Positions 8,106 through 21,145 of a stretch of 64,000 bases of DNA are shown here, in pieces. This DNA comes from Nematostella vectensis (taxonomy: Eukaryota; Cnidaria; Anthozoa; Actiniaria; Edwardsiidae), in assembly GCF_932526225.1 (NCBI RefSeq), contig NC_064044.1, positions 2,425,001 through 2,489,000 of the forward strand, given 5' to 3'. Every line of letters begins with the position of its first letter. Within the stretch, counting starts at the first letter, position 1. A program made the position numbers and the translations under genes. Under the pieces are notes generated by a model that did not search any database, was not told the DNA's origin, and was given only the letters and a program-made list of their open reading frames with translations.

Positions 8106-9032
8106 ATTTTATAGAAACTATGTTTATTGACAGTTTGTGGTCATTTTCTTTGAATTTAAGTCCCCCACATGTACCAAAAGCTCATAAGTCAGTATTAGAG
8201 TTTACTAAATTTCATTGTGTCAGGTTCAGAGAGCTATTGAAAGCACTTACCATGGCACTGCCCCTTTAAATAGCTGTAAAAAAAAAAAGAAGAGAAAATA
8301 GCTGGAGGGGGTCTCTGTTGGTTTTCTTTTAGTTTTAGTTTTCTTTTATTATTATTTTTTTCTGGGGTGGGGGGGTGGGGGAAGGAGGAATTCAGCTTAA
8401 AATTGCCCGTGGTCAATTCAACCAACTAAGCAACTAGTACAAAAGATGTTGGTTTTGCAGTCTTTTATTCAATACTTTCAAGGTTATCATGCAATTCTGT
8501 AGTTTGACTGGAAATATATACTTTTTTTCTATTCATTTACAGTTCTATATGTACAGTGTGACCATAGTCATGATTACAATTATTTATAATAATTTTTACC
8601 CACTAACAGAAACCAACTTGACTGCAAAACACTCACTGTAAAGCATAAGATATTAGGCATTTCTTTCATGTGGCTGTGAGGTTGACCTGTCAACATCTAC
8701 AGGGGCCACACTCACCTCGGAATCATATGGGTCCATAAAAGCAAGGTGTCGCAGAACCTTTCCCTGCCCTCCTTACCCTCTTTCATCAGGAACACCTGTG
8801 CAGCCGACACCCTTAGGTGGATGGGGTGCACAGGTGCTTTGGGTGTGGCCCTGAAGATGGCACAGTGACCACAAGATGTACCAGAATGAAATTGTATATA
8901 CTGTAAAAACATGTGAGTAGAAAACAGTCAATAGCCATGGAGTTTTTAGTGTGTTGTACATGTCATACATGTTTTAGGATTTACCTAATTACTTACAGTA
9001 TTTTTTTAAATAGAATTTTTTACTTGTATAAT
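8106..9032 (+). repeat. Sub-repeat, unit 2 copy 4 (terminal class)
   Basis: cccgtgg form with a longer A-run and the catgtcatac ending. Exon-like segment 8716-8900 has P58H. Confidence 0.95.
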
Positions 9033-10470
9033 TTAGATGAGTAATACATACTTTTCATAGTATGTTGTAGAACTCGTCTTGTTCATCCTAAATAACAATC
9101 AAAATTATGTTTGTTATTATCTTCGTGCAAAGGAATCTACAGTAGTTTTTTAATCAGATAATTGTTTTTCCTTCAACACTCCCCTGTTATTTCAACAGCT
9201 CTCTCTTGAGTTTGCTTGTCTCAGAAATAGACCTTGTTTGATAAACAAAGACATGTTACCCACTTATTCAATAATAGGTAACAACTGCAATATTGTACTG
9301 TATGAAAAGAGTGTCCCTCCCCCTTCTAATGTTGACATCAGTAAATCTAGCAAGCTCATTTTGCTAGATGTATGATGTATACCAGGCTTGTATCCTCCAG
9401 GTCCATTTCCATACTCCGATGGATGCCATTACGGAATTGATCCGGAGATCCGGAGAAAAATTCACGAGGGGGAGGGCCAGTCAACACTCCTCTCCCCAAA
9501 GTCAGACGGTTGTTTGGATGGTCTGTTTTTTGTTTTTGTTTTTTGTTTTTGTTTTTTTCTTCTTATTTTTTTCCAAAAACTACGCAGGAGTGAGCGGGGT
9601 TAAGCTCTACGAAAATAAAAATGAATAGAAAAAAAAAAAAGAAAAAAGGGCATTGGCATGGGATCGAACCCGACCTGAAAAACAAAACGGAAACCATACA
9701 TACGGATTACCCAATCGGTATGGCAGCACAAGGCTTTTACGGAAGGCTGTAAAGAACCCGAACGCCCCAAGCACCGATATTTCCGGCGAATATGCTGTAC
9801 AACACTCTTGCAAGGTATTCCGACCCGCGCATTAATGGGGAGGACAATAACCAGGATCCCAGGCCTGTAATACGGTTACGCCACGCACAGCTCGCTGAGA
9901 TAGAGGGTGAAAAAATACAGGTCTATTTGGGCGTCTTCAGTCCCTTGGGGGCTCGCTATGTCGGCGCGTGGCATCGTAACGCACGGGCGCATTGTCCTTT
10001 ACCGTGTACAGGACATCAAACAAGCGAAGAAAGAAAAACGTTTTTTTAGGAACCGTTTTTTTAATAAAAATAAATAGAAATAAATAAAGTGCGATTTGGC
10101 GATTCTATTTTTCTTTGTAGAGCTTATCAAGCTATTCACCGGCCTAAATATTCATTAAAAAACAAAAAAAAAATGCAATGAAAGACGTAAGGGGGAGAGG
10201 TTTGTAAAATTGCATAGAATATGGACAAAATCAGCAATACTGTCTACGCTGACTAAGTATAGCTGTATTTCACTTTAACCCTTTCGTTTCTGGGAACTTT
10301 TGAGCAACATTGTAAGAAAAACAGACTGAAAAAAGAAACCTCCCCCCCTATTTCAAGTCCAACACTACCAGTTAAGCTAAGCTACCGCTGACCCAAGACG
10401 GTATGCCTTGAAGTTTCCAACAATGCACTGCGGTGCCTTTTCTTTGTAGCGACGGCACTGCTACAGCCTG

Positions 10471-10863
10471 TTGCTTATAACAGTTTTGCTTGTAATTTGC
10501 TTAAAAATTACAGCTTTTTCACATCTGGAGAGTGCCTTAGGACATCATGAAGTCTTTTTGGGCATAATTAATGCTGTGCTCATGGATGTTTGCACGCTGA
10601 GGTTGATTCAATGGGATAATTCCTTGTCTGGGCTTCACCAAGTGAGAAAGGAATTTTCTGGTGAATGGCCTCATACTCTCCATTGTGGGCCATCTTTGCT
10701 ACCCAACCTTATTCAAAAATTGTTTTCAGGCTTATTCTGGGTTCCTTGGACCTGGAAATGTTTTGTTTGGCTTCGGGGCAAAGAGACTTATAAAAAAACT
10801 GTTATGATTCTGGGGGAGGAGATTGCCCGCCTGTCTGTCAAGGTGTTTCCAAGACTCCCATGA
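10471..10863 (+). other. Unrecognised open frame, type B (units 3 and 6-16)
   Basis: Same region as the type-A frame but with three linked differences: TTCCTTG for TTTTTTG (Phe to Ser), GTGAAT for GTGAGT at the intron-like donor, and 7 A instead of 8. The last shifts the C-terminus to end KTVMILGEEIARLSVKVFPRLP-like over the final about 22 residues. From the first ATG it is 93 codons. Other copies start at 23505, 26798, 30092, 33387, 36681, 40905, 45129, 48427, 51725, 55949 and 60175, each 393 bp long including the stop. The A-run indel changing the carboxy end in a block of units suggests no coding constraint. Confidence 0.2.
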
Positions 10864-11405
10864 TGCAGTGCAGGCATGCAAAATAGGCTAACAATGGTGA
10901 CTCGCTTCTAATGGAGGTTCTAGCATTGATTATTGTGACTGATTGCTGTAAAATGGGACCTGACGGAGCGCAATAAAGGTATCTATTGGTGACTTGATCT
11001 GTGTTTGCTTGTCTCTATTTGTAGTTCGGAATTTTGTGTCTTTTTTGGTAAGAAATGTTTCTAAGTTAAAGCATTTTATTACGAATTGCTTGTTGATATT
11101 TTGACAAAAGAGTCAATTCTATTACATTGCTTAGATGCGCTTTTGCAGGTCGTCTATGCCTTGGATGAATCTATGAGTATCCGGGTCTGGTGATGTTTAG
11201 TTTGCATTTTTGACGTTTTGGAGTTGGGCCTATATTTTACAGGCGTCTCAGGGCGTTATGGCAATGAAAGACTTAAAGGGACAGCGTCATGGTACTGCGC
11301 ATGTCAGTGTTTATTGTAGGCTTTTAATCGCCTACAAATAGTTGAACTTTTTAAAAGCTGTCAATACCTTGTTAAAATAATATGCAATATTTTATTGAAA
11401 GCAAT

Positions 11406-11772
11406 ATTTTATAGAAACTATGTTTATTGACAGTTTGTGGTCATTTTCTTTGAATTTAAGTCCCCCACNNNNNNNNNNNNNNNNNNNNNNNNNNNNNNNN
11501 NNNNNNNNNNNNNNNNNNNNNNNNNNNNNNNNNNNNNNNNNNNNNNNNNNNNNNNNNNNNNNNNNNNNNNNNNNNNNNNNNNNNNNNNNNNNNNNNNNNN
11601 NNNNNNNNNNNNNNNNNNNNNNNNNNNNNNNNNNNNNNNNNNNNNNNNNNNNNNNNNNNNNNNNNNNNAATAGCCATGGAGTTTTTAGTGTGTTGTACAT
11701 GTTATACATGTTTTAGGATTTACCTAATTACTTACAGTATTTTTTTTAAATAGAATTTTTTACTTGTATAAT
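11406..11772 (+). repeat. Sub-repeat, unit 3 copy 1, interrupted by N gap
   Basis: Only the first 63 bp and last 104 bp are present. Comparison with unit 1 predicts 761 bp (or 761 plus multiples of 927) where 200 N are written. The exon-like segment lies wholly in the gap. Confidence 0.9.
11469..11668. other. Assembly gap (200 N)
   Basis: Exactly 200 N, which suggests a nominal gap size. The flanks match sub-repeat positions equivalent to 1163 and 1925 of unit 1. Frames read through the N's here have no meaning. Confidence 0.99.
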
Positions 11773-12698
11773 ATTTTATAGAAACTATGTTTATTGACAG
11801 TTTGTGGTCATTTTCTTTGAATTTAAGTCCCCCACATGTACCAAAAGCTCATAAGTCAGTATTAGAGTTTACTAAATTTCATTGTGTCAGGTTCAGAGAG
11901 CTATTGAAAGCACTTACCATGGTACTGCCCCTTTAAATAGCTGTAAAAAAAAGAAGAGAAAATAGCTGGAGGGGGTCTCTGTTGTTTTTGTTTTAGTTTT
12001 AGTTTTCTTTTATTATTATTTTTTTCTGGGGTGGGGGGGTGGGGGAAGGAGGAATTCAGCTTAAAATTGCCCGTGGTCAATTCAACCAACTAAGCAACTA
12101 GTACAAAAGATGTTGGTTTTGCAGTCTTTTATTCAATACTTTCAAGGTTATCATGCAATTCTGTAGTTTGACTGGAAATATATACTTTTTTTCTATTCAT
12201 TTACAGTTCTATATGTACAGTGTGACCATAGTCATGATTACAATTATTTATAATAATTTTTACCCACTAACAGAAACCAACTTGACTGCAAAACACTCAC
12301 TGTAAAGCATAAGATATTAGGCATTTCTTTCATGTGGCTGTGAGGTTGACCTGTCAACATCTACAGGGGCCACACTCACCTCGGAATCATAGGGGTCCAT
12401 AAAAGCAAGGTGTCGCAGAACCTTTCCCTGCCCTCCTTACCCTCTTTGATCAGGAACACCTGTGCAGCCGACACCCTTAGGTGGATGGGGTGCACAGGTG
12501 CTTTGGGTGTGGCCCTGAAGATGGCACAGTGACCACAAGATGTACCAGAATGAAATTGTATATACTGTAAAAACATGTGAGTAGAAAACAGTCAATAGCC
12601 ATGGAGTTTTTTGTGTGTTGTACATGTTATACATGTTTTAGGATTTACCTAATTACTTACAGTATTTTTTTTTAAATAGAATTTTTTACTTGTATAAT
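11773..12698 (+). repeat. Sub-repeat, unit 3 last copy
   Basis: Class with catggtactg and tgttgtttttg. Exon-like segment 12380-12564 has M39I. The usual tttttagtg is tttttttgtg just upstream of the exon on the minus strand. Confidence 0.95.
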
Positions 12699-15068
12699 TT
12701 AGATGAGTAATACATACTTTTCATAGTATGTTGTAGAACTCGTCTCGTTCCTCCTAAATAACAATCAAAATTATGTTTGTTATTATCTTCGTGCAAAGGA
12801 ATCTACAGTAGTTTTTTAATCAGATAATTGTTTTTCCTTCAACACTCCCCTGTTATTTCAACAGCTCTCTCTTGAGTTTGCTTGTCTCAGAAATAGACCT
12901 TGTTTGATAAACAAAGACATGTTACCCACTTATTCAATAATAGGTAACAACTGCAATATTGTACTGTATGAAAAGAGTGTCCCTCCCCCTTCTAATGTTG
13001 ACATCAGTAAATCTAGCAAGCTCATTTTGCTAGATGTATGATGTATACCAGGCTTGTATCCTCCAGGTCCATTTCCATACTCCGATGGATGCCATTACGG
13101 AATTGATCCGGAGATCCGGAGAAAAATTCACGAGGGGGAGGGCCAGTCAACACTCCTCTCCCCAAAGTCAGACGGTTGTTTGGATGGTCTGTTTTTTGTT
13201 TTTGTTTTTTGTTTTTGTTTTTTTCTTCTTATTTTTTTCCAAAAACTACGCAGGAGTGAGCGGGGTTAAGCTCTACGAAAATAAAAATGAATAGAAAAAA
13301 AAAAGAAAAAAGGGCATTGGCATGGGATCGAACCCGACCTGAAAAACAAAACGGAAACCATACATACGGATTACCCAATCGGTATGGCAGCACAAGGCTT
13401 TTACGGAAGGCTGTAAAGAACCCGAACGCCCCAAGCACCGATATTTCCGGCGAATATGCTGTACAACACTCTTGCAAGGTATTCCGACCCGCGCATTAAT
13501 GGGGAGGACAATAACCAGGATCCCAGGCCTGTAATACGGTTACGCCACGCACAGCTCGCTGAGATAGAGGGTGAAAAAATACAGGTCTATTTGGGCGTCT
13601 TCAGTCCCTTGGGGGCTCGCTATGTCGGCGCGTGGCATCGTAACGCACGGGCGCATTGTCCTTTACCGTGTACAGGACATCAAACAAGCGAAGAAAGAAA
13701 AACGTTTTTTTAGGAACCGTTTTTTTAATAAAAATAAATAGAAATAAATAAAGTGCGATTTGGCGATTCTATTTTTCTTTGTAGAGCTTATCAAGCTATT
13801 CACCGGCCTAAATAATCATTAAAAAACAAAAAAAATGCAATGAAAGACGTAAGGGGGAGAGGTTTGTAAAATCGCATAGAATATGGACAAAATCAGCAAT
13901 ACTGTCTACGCTGACTAAGTATAGCTGTATTTCACTTTAACCCTTTCGCTTCTGGGAACTTTTGAGCAACATTGTAAGAAAAACAGACTGAAAAAAGAAA
14001 CCTCCCCCCCTATTTCAAGTCCAACACTACCAGTTAAGCTAAGCTACCGCTGACCCAAGACGGTATGCCTTGAAGTTTCCAACAATGCACTGCGGTGCCT
14101 TTTCTTTGTAGCGACGGCACTGCTACAGCCTGTTGCTTATAACAGTTTTGCTTGTAATTTGCTTAAAAATTACAGCTTTTTCACATCTGGAGAGTGCCTT
14201 AGGACATCATGAAGTCTTTTTGGGCATAATTAATGCTGTGCTCATGGATGTTTGCACGCTGAGGTTGATTCAATGGGATAATTTTTTGTCTGGGCTTCAC
14301 CAAGTGAGAAAGGAATTTTCTGGTGAGTGGCCTCATACTCTCCATTGTGGGCCATCTTTGCTACCCAACCTTATTCAAAAATTGTTTTCAGGCTTATTCT
14401 GGGTTCCTTGGACCTGGAAATGTTTTGTTTGGCTTCGGGGCAAAGAGACTTATAAAAAAAACTGTTATGATTCTGGGGGAGGAGATTGCCCGCCTGTCTG
14501 TCAAGGTGTTTCCAAGACTCCCATGATGCAGTGCAGGCATGCAAAATAGGCTAACAATGGTGACTCGCTTCTAATGGAGGTTCTAGCATTGATTATTGTG
14601 ACTGATTGCTGTAAAATGGGACCTGACGGAGCGCAATAAAGGTATCTATTGGTGACTTGATCTGTGTTTGCTTGTCTCTATTTGTAGTTCGGAATTTTGT
14701 GTCTTTTTTGGTAAGAAATGTTTCTAAGTTAAAGCATTTTATTACGAATTGCTTGTTGATATTTTGACAAAAGAGTCAATTCTATTACATTGCTTAGATG
14801 CGCTTTTGCAGGTCGTCTATGCCTTGGATGAATCTATGAGTATCCGGGTCTGGTGATGTTTAGTTTGCATTTTTGACGTTTTGGAGTTGGGCCTATATTT
14901 TACAGGCGTCTCAGGGCGTTATGGCAATGAAAGACTTAAAGGGACAGCGTCATGGTACTGCGCATGTCAGTGTTTATTGTAGGCTTTTAATCGCCTACAA
15001 ATAGTTGAACTTTTTAAAAGCTGTCAATACCTTGTTAAAATAATATGCAATATTTTATTGAAAGCAAT

Positions 15069-15995
15069 ATTTTATAGAAACTATGTTTATTGACAGTTTG
15101 TGGTCATTTTCTTTGAATTTAAGTCCCCCACATGTACCAAAAGCTCATAAGTCAGTATTAGAGTTTACTAAATTTCATTGTGTCAGGTTCAGAGAGCTAT
15201 TGAAAGCACTTACCATGGCACTGCCCCTTTAAATAGCTGTAAAAAAAAAGAAGAGAAAATAGCTGGAGGGGGTCTCTGTTGGTTTTCTTTTAGTTTTAGT
15301 TTTCTTTTATTATTATTTTTTTCTGGGGTGGGGGGGGTGGGGGAAGGAGGAATTCAGCTTAAAATTGCCCATGGTCAATTCAACCAACTAAGCAACTAGT
15401 ACAAAAGATGTTGGTTTTGCAGTCTTTTATTCAATACTTTCAAGGTTATCATGCAATTCTGTAGTTTGACTGGAAATATATACTTTTTTTCTATTCATTT
15501 ACAGTTCTATATGTACAGTGTGACCATAGTCATGATTACAATTATTTATAATAATTTTTACCCACTAACAGAAACCAACTTGACTGCAAAACACTCACTG
15601 TAAAGCATAAGATATTAGGCATTTCTTTCATGTGGCTGTGAGGTTGACCTGTCAACATCTACAGGGGCCACACTCACCTCGGAATCATAGGGGTCCATAA
15701 AAGCAAGGTGTCGCAGAACCTTTCCCTGCCCTCCTTACCCTCTTTGATCAGGAACACCTGTGCAGCCGACACCCTTAGGTGGATGGGGTGCACAGGTGCT
15801 TTGGGTGTGGCCCTGAAGATGGCACAGTGACCACAAGATGTACCAGAATGAAATTGTATATACTGTAAAAACATGTGAGTAGAAAACAGTCAATAGCCAT
15901 GGAGTTTTTAGTGTGTTGTACATGTTATACATGTTTTAGGATTTACCTAATTACTTACAGTATTTTTTTTAAATAGAATTTTTTACTTGTATAAT
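15069..15995 (+). repeat. Sub-repeat, unit 4 copy 1
   Basis: Has an 8-G run inside the G-rich tract. Exon-like segment 15678-15862 has M39I, shared with the last copy of unit 3. Confidence 0.95.
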
Positions 15996-16921
15996 ATTTT
16001 ATAGAAACTATGTTTATTGACAGTTTGTGGTCATTTTCTTTGAATTTAAGTCCCCCACATGTACCAAAAGCTCATAAGTCAGTATTAGAGTTTACTAAAT
16101 TTCATTGTGTCAGGTTCAGAGAGCTATTGAAAGCACTTACCATGGTACTGCCCCTTTAAATAGCTGTAAAAAAAAGAAGAGAAAATAGCTGGAGGGGGTC
16201 TCTGTTGTTTTTGTTTTAGTTTTAGTTTTCTTTTATTATTATTTTTTTCTGGGGTGGGGGGGTGGGGGAAGGAGGAATTCAGCTTAAAATTGCCCGTGGT
16301 CAATTCAACCAACTAAGCAACTAGTACAAAAGATGTTGGTTTTGCAGTCTTTTATTCAATACTTTCAAGGTTATCATGCAATTCTGTAGTTTGACTGGAA
16401 ATATATACTTTTTTTCTATTCATTTACAGTTCTATATGTACAGTGTGACCATAGTCATGATTACAATTATTTATAATAATTTTTACCCACTAACAGAAAC
16501 CAACTTGACTGCAAAACACTCACTGTAAAGCATAAGATATTAGGCATTTCTTTCATGTGGCTGTGAGGTTGACCTGTCAACATCTACAGGGGCCACACTC
16601 ACCTCGGAATCATAGGGGTCCATAAAAGCAAGGTGTCGCAGAACCTTTCCCTGCCCTCCTTACCCTCTTTCATCAGGAACACCTGTGCAGCCGACACCCT
16701 TAGGTGGATGGGGTGCACAGGTGCTTTGGGTGTGGCCCTGAAGATGGCACAGTGACCACAAGATGTACCAGAATGAAATTGTATATACTGTAAAAACATG
16801 TGAGTAGAAAACAGTCAATAGCCATGGAGTTTTTTGTGTGTTGTACATGTTATACATGTTTTAGGATTTACCTAATTACTTACAGTATTTTTTTTTAAAT
16901 AGAATTTTTTACTTGTATAAT
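15996..16921 (+). repeat. Sub-repeat, unit 4 copy 2
   Basis: Same class as the last copy of unit 3 but without M39I. Exon-like segment 16603-16787. Confidence 0.95.
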
Positions 16922-19291
16922 TTAGATGAGTAATACATACTTTTCATAGTATGTTGTAGAACTCGTCTCGTTCCTCCTAAATAACAATCAAAATTATGTT
17001 TGTTATTATCTTCGTGCAAAGGAATCTACAGTAGTTTTTTAATCAGATAATTGTTTTTCCTTCAACACTCCCCTGTTATTTCAACAGCTCTCTCTTGAGT
17101 TTGCTTGTCTCAGAAATAGACCTTGTTTGATAAACAAAGACATGTTACCCACTTATTCAATAATAGGTAACAACTGCAATATTGTACTGTATGAAAAGAG
17201 TGTCCCTCCCCCTTCTAATGTTGACATCAGTAAATCTAGCAAGCTCATTTTGCTAGATGTATGATGTATACCAGGCTTGTATCCTCCAGGTCCATTTCCA
17301 TACTCCGATGGATGCCATTACGGAATTGATCCGGAGATCCGGAGAAAAATTCACGAGGGGGAGGGCCAGTCAACACTCCTCTCCCCAAAGTCAGACGGTT
17401 GTTTGGATGGTCTGTTTTTTGTTTTTGTTTTTTGTTTTTGTTTTTTTCTTCTTATTTTTTTCCAAAAACTACGCAGGAGTGAGCGGGGTTAAGCTCTACG
17501 AAAATAAAAATGAATAGAAAAAAAAAAGAAAAAAGGGCATTGGCATGGGATCGAACCCGACCTGAAAAACAAAACGGAAACCATACATACGGATTACCCA
17601 ATCGGTATGGCAGCACAAGGCTTTTACGGAAGGCTGTAAAGAACCCGAAGGCCCCAAGCACCGATATTTCCGGCGAATATGCTGTACAACACTCTTGCAA
17701 GGTATTCCGACCCGCGCATTAATGGGGAGGACAATAACCAGGATCCCAGGCCTGTAATACGGTTACGCCACGCACAGCTCGCTGAGATAGAGGGTGAAAA
17801 AATACAGGTCTATTTGGGCGTCTTCAGTCCCTTGGGGGCTCGCTATGTCGGCGCGTGGCATCGTAACGCACGGGCGCATTGTCCTTTACCGTGTACAGGA
17901 CATCAAACAAGCGAAGAAAGAAAAACGTTTTTTTAGGAACCGTTTTTTTAATAAAAATAAATAGAAATAAATAAAGTGCGATTTGGCGATTCTATTTTTC
18001 TTTGTAGAGCTTATCAAGCTATTCACCGGCCTAAATAATCATTAAAAAACAAAAAAAATGCAATGAAAGACGTAAGGGGGAGAGGTTTGTAAAATCGCAT
18101 AGAATATGGACAAAATCAGCAATACTGTCTACGCTGACTAAGTATAGCTGTATTTCACTTTAACCCTTTCGCTTCTGGGAACTTTTGAGCAACATTGTAA
18201 GAAAAACAGACTGAAAAAAGAAACCTCCCCCCCTATTTCAAGTCCAACACTACCAGTTAAGCTAAGCTACCGCTGACCCAAGACGGTATGCCTAGAAGTT
18301 TCCAACAATGCACTGCGGTGCCTTTTCTTTGTAGCGACGGCACTGCTACAGCCTGTTGCTTATAACAGTTTTGCTTGTAATTTGCTTAAAAATTACAGCT
18401 TTTTCACATCTGGAGAGTGCCTTAGGACATCATGAAGTCTTTTTGGGCATAATTAATGCTGTGCTCATGGATGTTTGCACGCTGAGGTTGATTCAATGGG
18501 ATAATTTTTTGTCTGGGCTTCACCAAGTGAGAAAGGAATTTTCTGGTGAGTGGCCTCATACTCTCCATTGTGGGCCATCTTTGCTACCCAACCTTATTCA
18601 AAAATTGTTTTCAGGCTTATTCTGGGTTCCTTGGACCTGGAAATGTTTTGTTTGGCTTCGGGGCAAAGAGACTTATAAAAAAAACTGTTATGATTCTGGG
18701 GGAGGAGATTGCCCGCCTGTCTGTCAAGGTGTTTCCAAGACTCCCATGATGCAGTGCAGGCATGCAAAATAGGCTAACAATGGTGACTCGCTTCTAATGG
18801 AGGTTCTAGCATTGATTATTGTGACTGATTGCTGTAAAATGGGACCTGACGGAGCGCAATAAAGGTATCTATTGGTGACTTGATCTGTGTTTGCTTGTCT
18901 CTATTTGTAGTTCGGAATTTTGTGTCTTTTTTGGTAAGAAATGTTTCTAAGTTAAAGCATTTTATTACGAATTGCTTGTTGATATTTTGACAAAAGAGTC
19001 AATTCTATTACATTGCTTAGATGCGCTTTTGCAGGTCGTCTATGCCTTGGATGAATCTATGAGTATCCGGGTCTGGTGATGTTTAGTTTGCATTTTTGAC
19101 GTTTTGGAGTTGGGCCTATATTTTACAGGCGTCTCAGGGCGTTATGGCAATGAAAGACTTAAAGGGACAGCGTCATGGTACTGCGCATGTCAGTGTTTAT
19201 TGTAGGCTTTTAATCGCCTACAAATAGTTGAACTTTTTAAAAGCTGTCAATACCTTGTTAAAATAATATGCAATATTTTATTGAAAGCAAT

Positions 19292-20218
19292 ATTTTATAG
19301 AAACTATGTTTATTGACAGTTTGTGGTCATTTTCTTTGAATTTAAGTCCCCCACATGTACCAAAAGCTCATAAGTCAGTATTAGAGTTTACTAAATTTCA
19401 TTGTGTCAGGTTCAGAGAGCTATTGAAAGCACTTACCATGGCACTGCCCCTTTAAATAGCTGTAAAAAAAAAGAAGAGAAAATAGCTGGAGGGGGTCTCT
19501 GTTGGTTTTCTTTTAGTTTTAGTTTTCTTTTATTATTTTTTTTTTCTGGGGTGGGGGGGTGGGGGAAGGAGGAATTCAGCTTAAAATTGCCCATGGTCAA
19601 TTCAACCAACTAAGCAACTAGTACAAAAGATGTTGGTTTTGCAGTCTTTTATTCAATACTTTCAAGGTTATCATGCAATTCTGTAGTTTGACTGGAAATA
19701 TATACTTTTTTTCTATTCATTTACAGTTCTATATTTACAGTGTGACCATAGTCATGATTACAATTATTTATAATAATTTTTACCCACTAACAGAAACCAA
19801 CTTGACTGCAAAACACTCACTGTAAAGCATAAGATATTAGGCATTTCTTTCATGTGGCTGTGAGGTTGACCTGTCAACATCTACAGGGGCCACACTCACC
19901 TCGGAATCATAGGGGTCCATAAAAGCAAGGTGTCGCAGAACCTTTCCCTGCCCTCCTTACCCTCTTTCATCAGGAACACCTGTGCAGCCGACACCCTTAG
20001 GTGGATGGGGTGCACAGGTGCTTTGGGTGTGGCCCTGAAGATGGCACAGTGACCACAAGATGTACCAGAATGAAATTGTATATACTGTAAAAACATGTGA
20101 GTAGAAAACAGTCAATAGCCATGGAGTTTTTAGTGTGTTGTACATGTTATACATGTTTTAGGATTTACCTAATTACTTACAGTATTTTTTTTTTAATAGA
20201 ATTTTTTACTTGTATAAT
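19292..20218 (+). repeat. Sub-repeat, unit 5 copy 1
   Basis: cccatggtc form with ctatatttacag. Exon-like segment 19900-20084 is consensus. Confidence 0.95.
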
Positions 20219-21145
20219 ATTTTATAGAAACTATGTTTATTGACAGTTTGTGGTCATTTTCTTTGAATTTAAGTCCCCCACATGTACCAAAAGCTCATAA
20301 GTCAGTATTAGAGTTTACTAAATTTCATTGTGTCAGGTTCAGAGAGCTATTGAAAGCACTTACCATGGCACTGCCCCTTTAAATAGCTGTAAAAAAAAAG
20401 AAGAGAAAATAGCTGGAGGGGGTCTCTGTTGGTTTTCTTTTAGTTTTAGTTTTCTTTTATTATTTTTTTTTTCTGGGGTGGGGGGGTGGGGGAAGGGGGA
20501 ATTCAGCTTAAAATTGCCCATGGTCAATTCAACCAACTAAGCAACTAGTACAAAAGATGTTGGTTTTGCAGTCTTTTATTCAATACTTTCAAGGTTATCA
20601 TGCAATTCTGTAGTTTGACTGGAAATATATACTTTTTTTCTATTCATTTACAGTTCTATATGTACAGTGTGACCATAGTCATGATTACAATTATTTATAA
20701 TAATTTTTACCCACTAACAGAAACCAACTTGACTGCAAAACACTCACTGTAAAGCATAAGATATTAGGCATTTCTTTCATGTGGCTGTGAGGTTGACCTG
20801 TCAACATCTACAGGGGCCACACTCACCTCGGAATCATAGGGGTCCATAAAAGCAAGGTGTCGCAGAACCTTTCCCTGCCCTCCTTACCCTCTTTCATCAG
20901 GAACACCTGTGCAGCCGACACCCTTAGGTGGATGGGGTGCACAGGTGCTTTGGGTGTGGCCCTGAAGATGGCACAGTGACCACAAGATGTACCAGAATGA
21001 AATTGTATATACTGTAAAAACATGTGAGTAGAAAACAGTCAATAGCCATGGAGTTTTTAGTGTGTTGTACATGTTATACATGTTTTAGGATTTACATAAT
21101 TACTTACAGTATTTTTTTTTAAATAGAATTTTTTACTTGTATAAT
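20219..21145 (+). repeat. Sub-repeat, unit 5 copy 2
   Basis: Has tttacataatt like unit 2 copies 1-3 and a private ggaaggggg. Exon-like segment 20827-21011. Confidence 0.95.

Larger units (their letters stand above)
4225..10306 (+). repeat. Array unit 2 (four sub-repeats, the longest unit)
   Basis: Type-A 5' open frame. The inner block is expanded to four sub-repeats; the first three are almost identical to each other (all 927 bp, all with tttacataatt and cccatggtc), so they look like recent local duplications. The fourth is the terminal class with the P58H exon variant. The last about 170 bp carries a rare linked variant (aaatattcat, longer A-run, tttcgtttctgg) shared only with the end of unit 15. 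Confidence 0.95.
10307..13968 (+). repeat. Array unit 3 (at least two sub-repeats, contains assembly gap)
   Basis: First unit with the type-B 5' open frame (TTCCTTG, GTGAAT, run of 7 A). Its first sub-repeat is broken by 200 N. Its last sub-repeat belongs to the class with ttgtttttgttttag and with tctcgttcctcc just downstream, shared with units 4 and 5. Confidence 0.93.
13969..18191 (+). repeat. Array unit 4 (two sub-repeats)
   Basis: Type-A 5' open frame. First unit from the left with the aaggcccc variant near 17648; still has 7 T before ccaaaaac (8 T from unit 5 onward). Shares tctcgttcctcc with units 3 and 5. Confidence 0.95.

Noticed and set aside
1101-9032. CRISPR array or prokaryotic repeat system
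   Set aside because: The repeats are about 927 bp, contiguous, without short unique spacers, and the context is eukaryotic.
11392-11716. Open frames across the N gap
   Set aside because: They consist mostly of undetermined bases.
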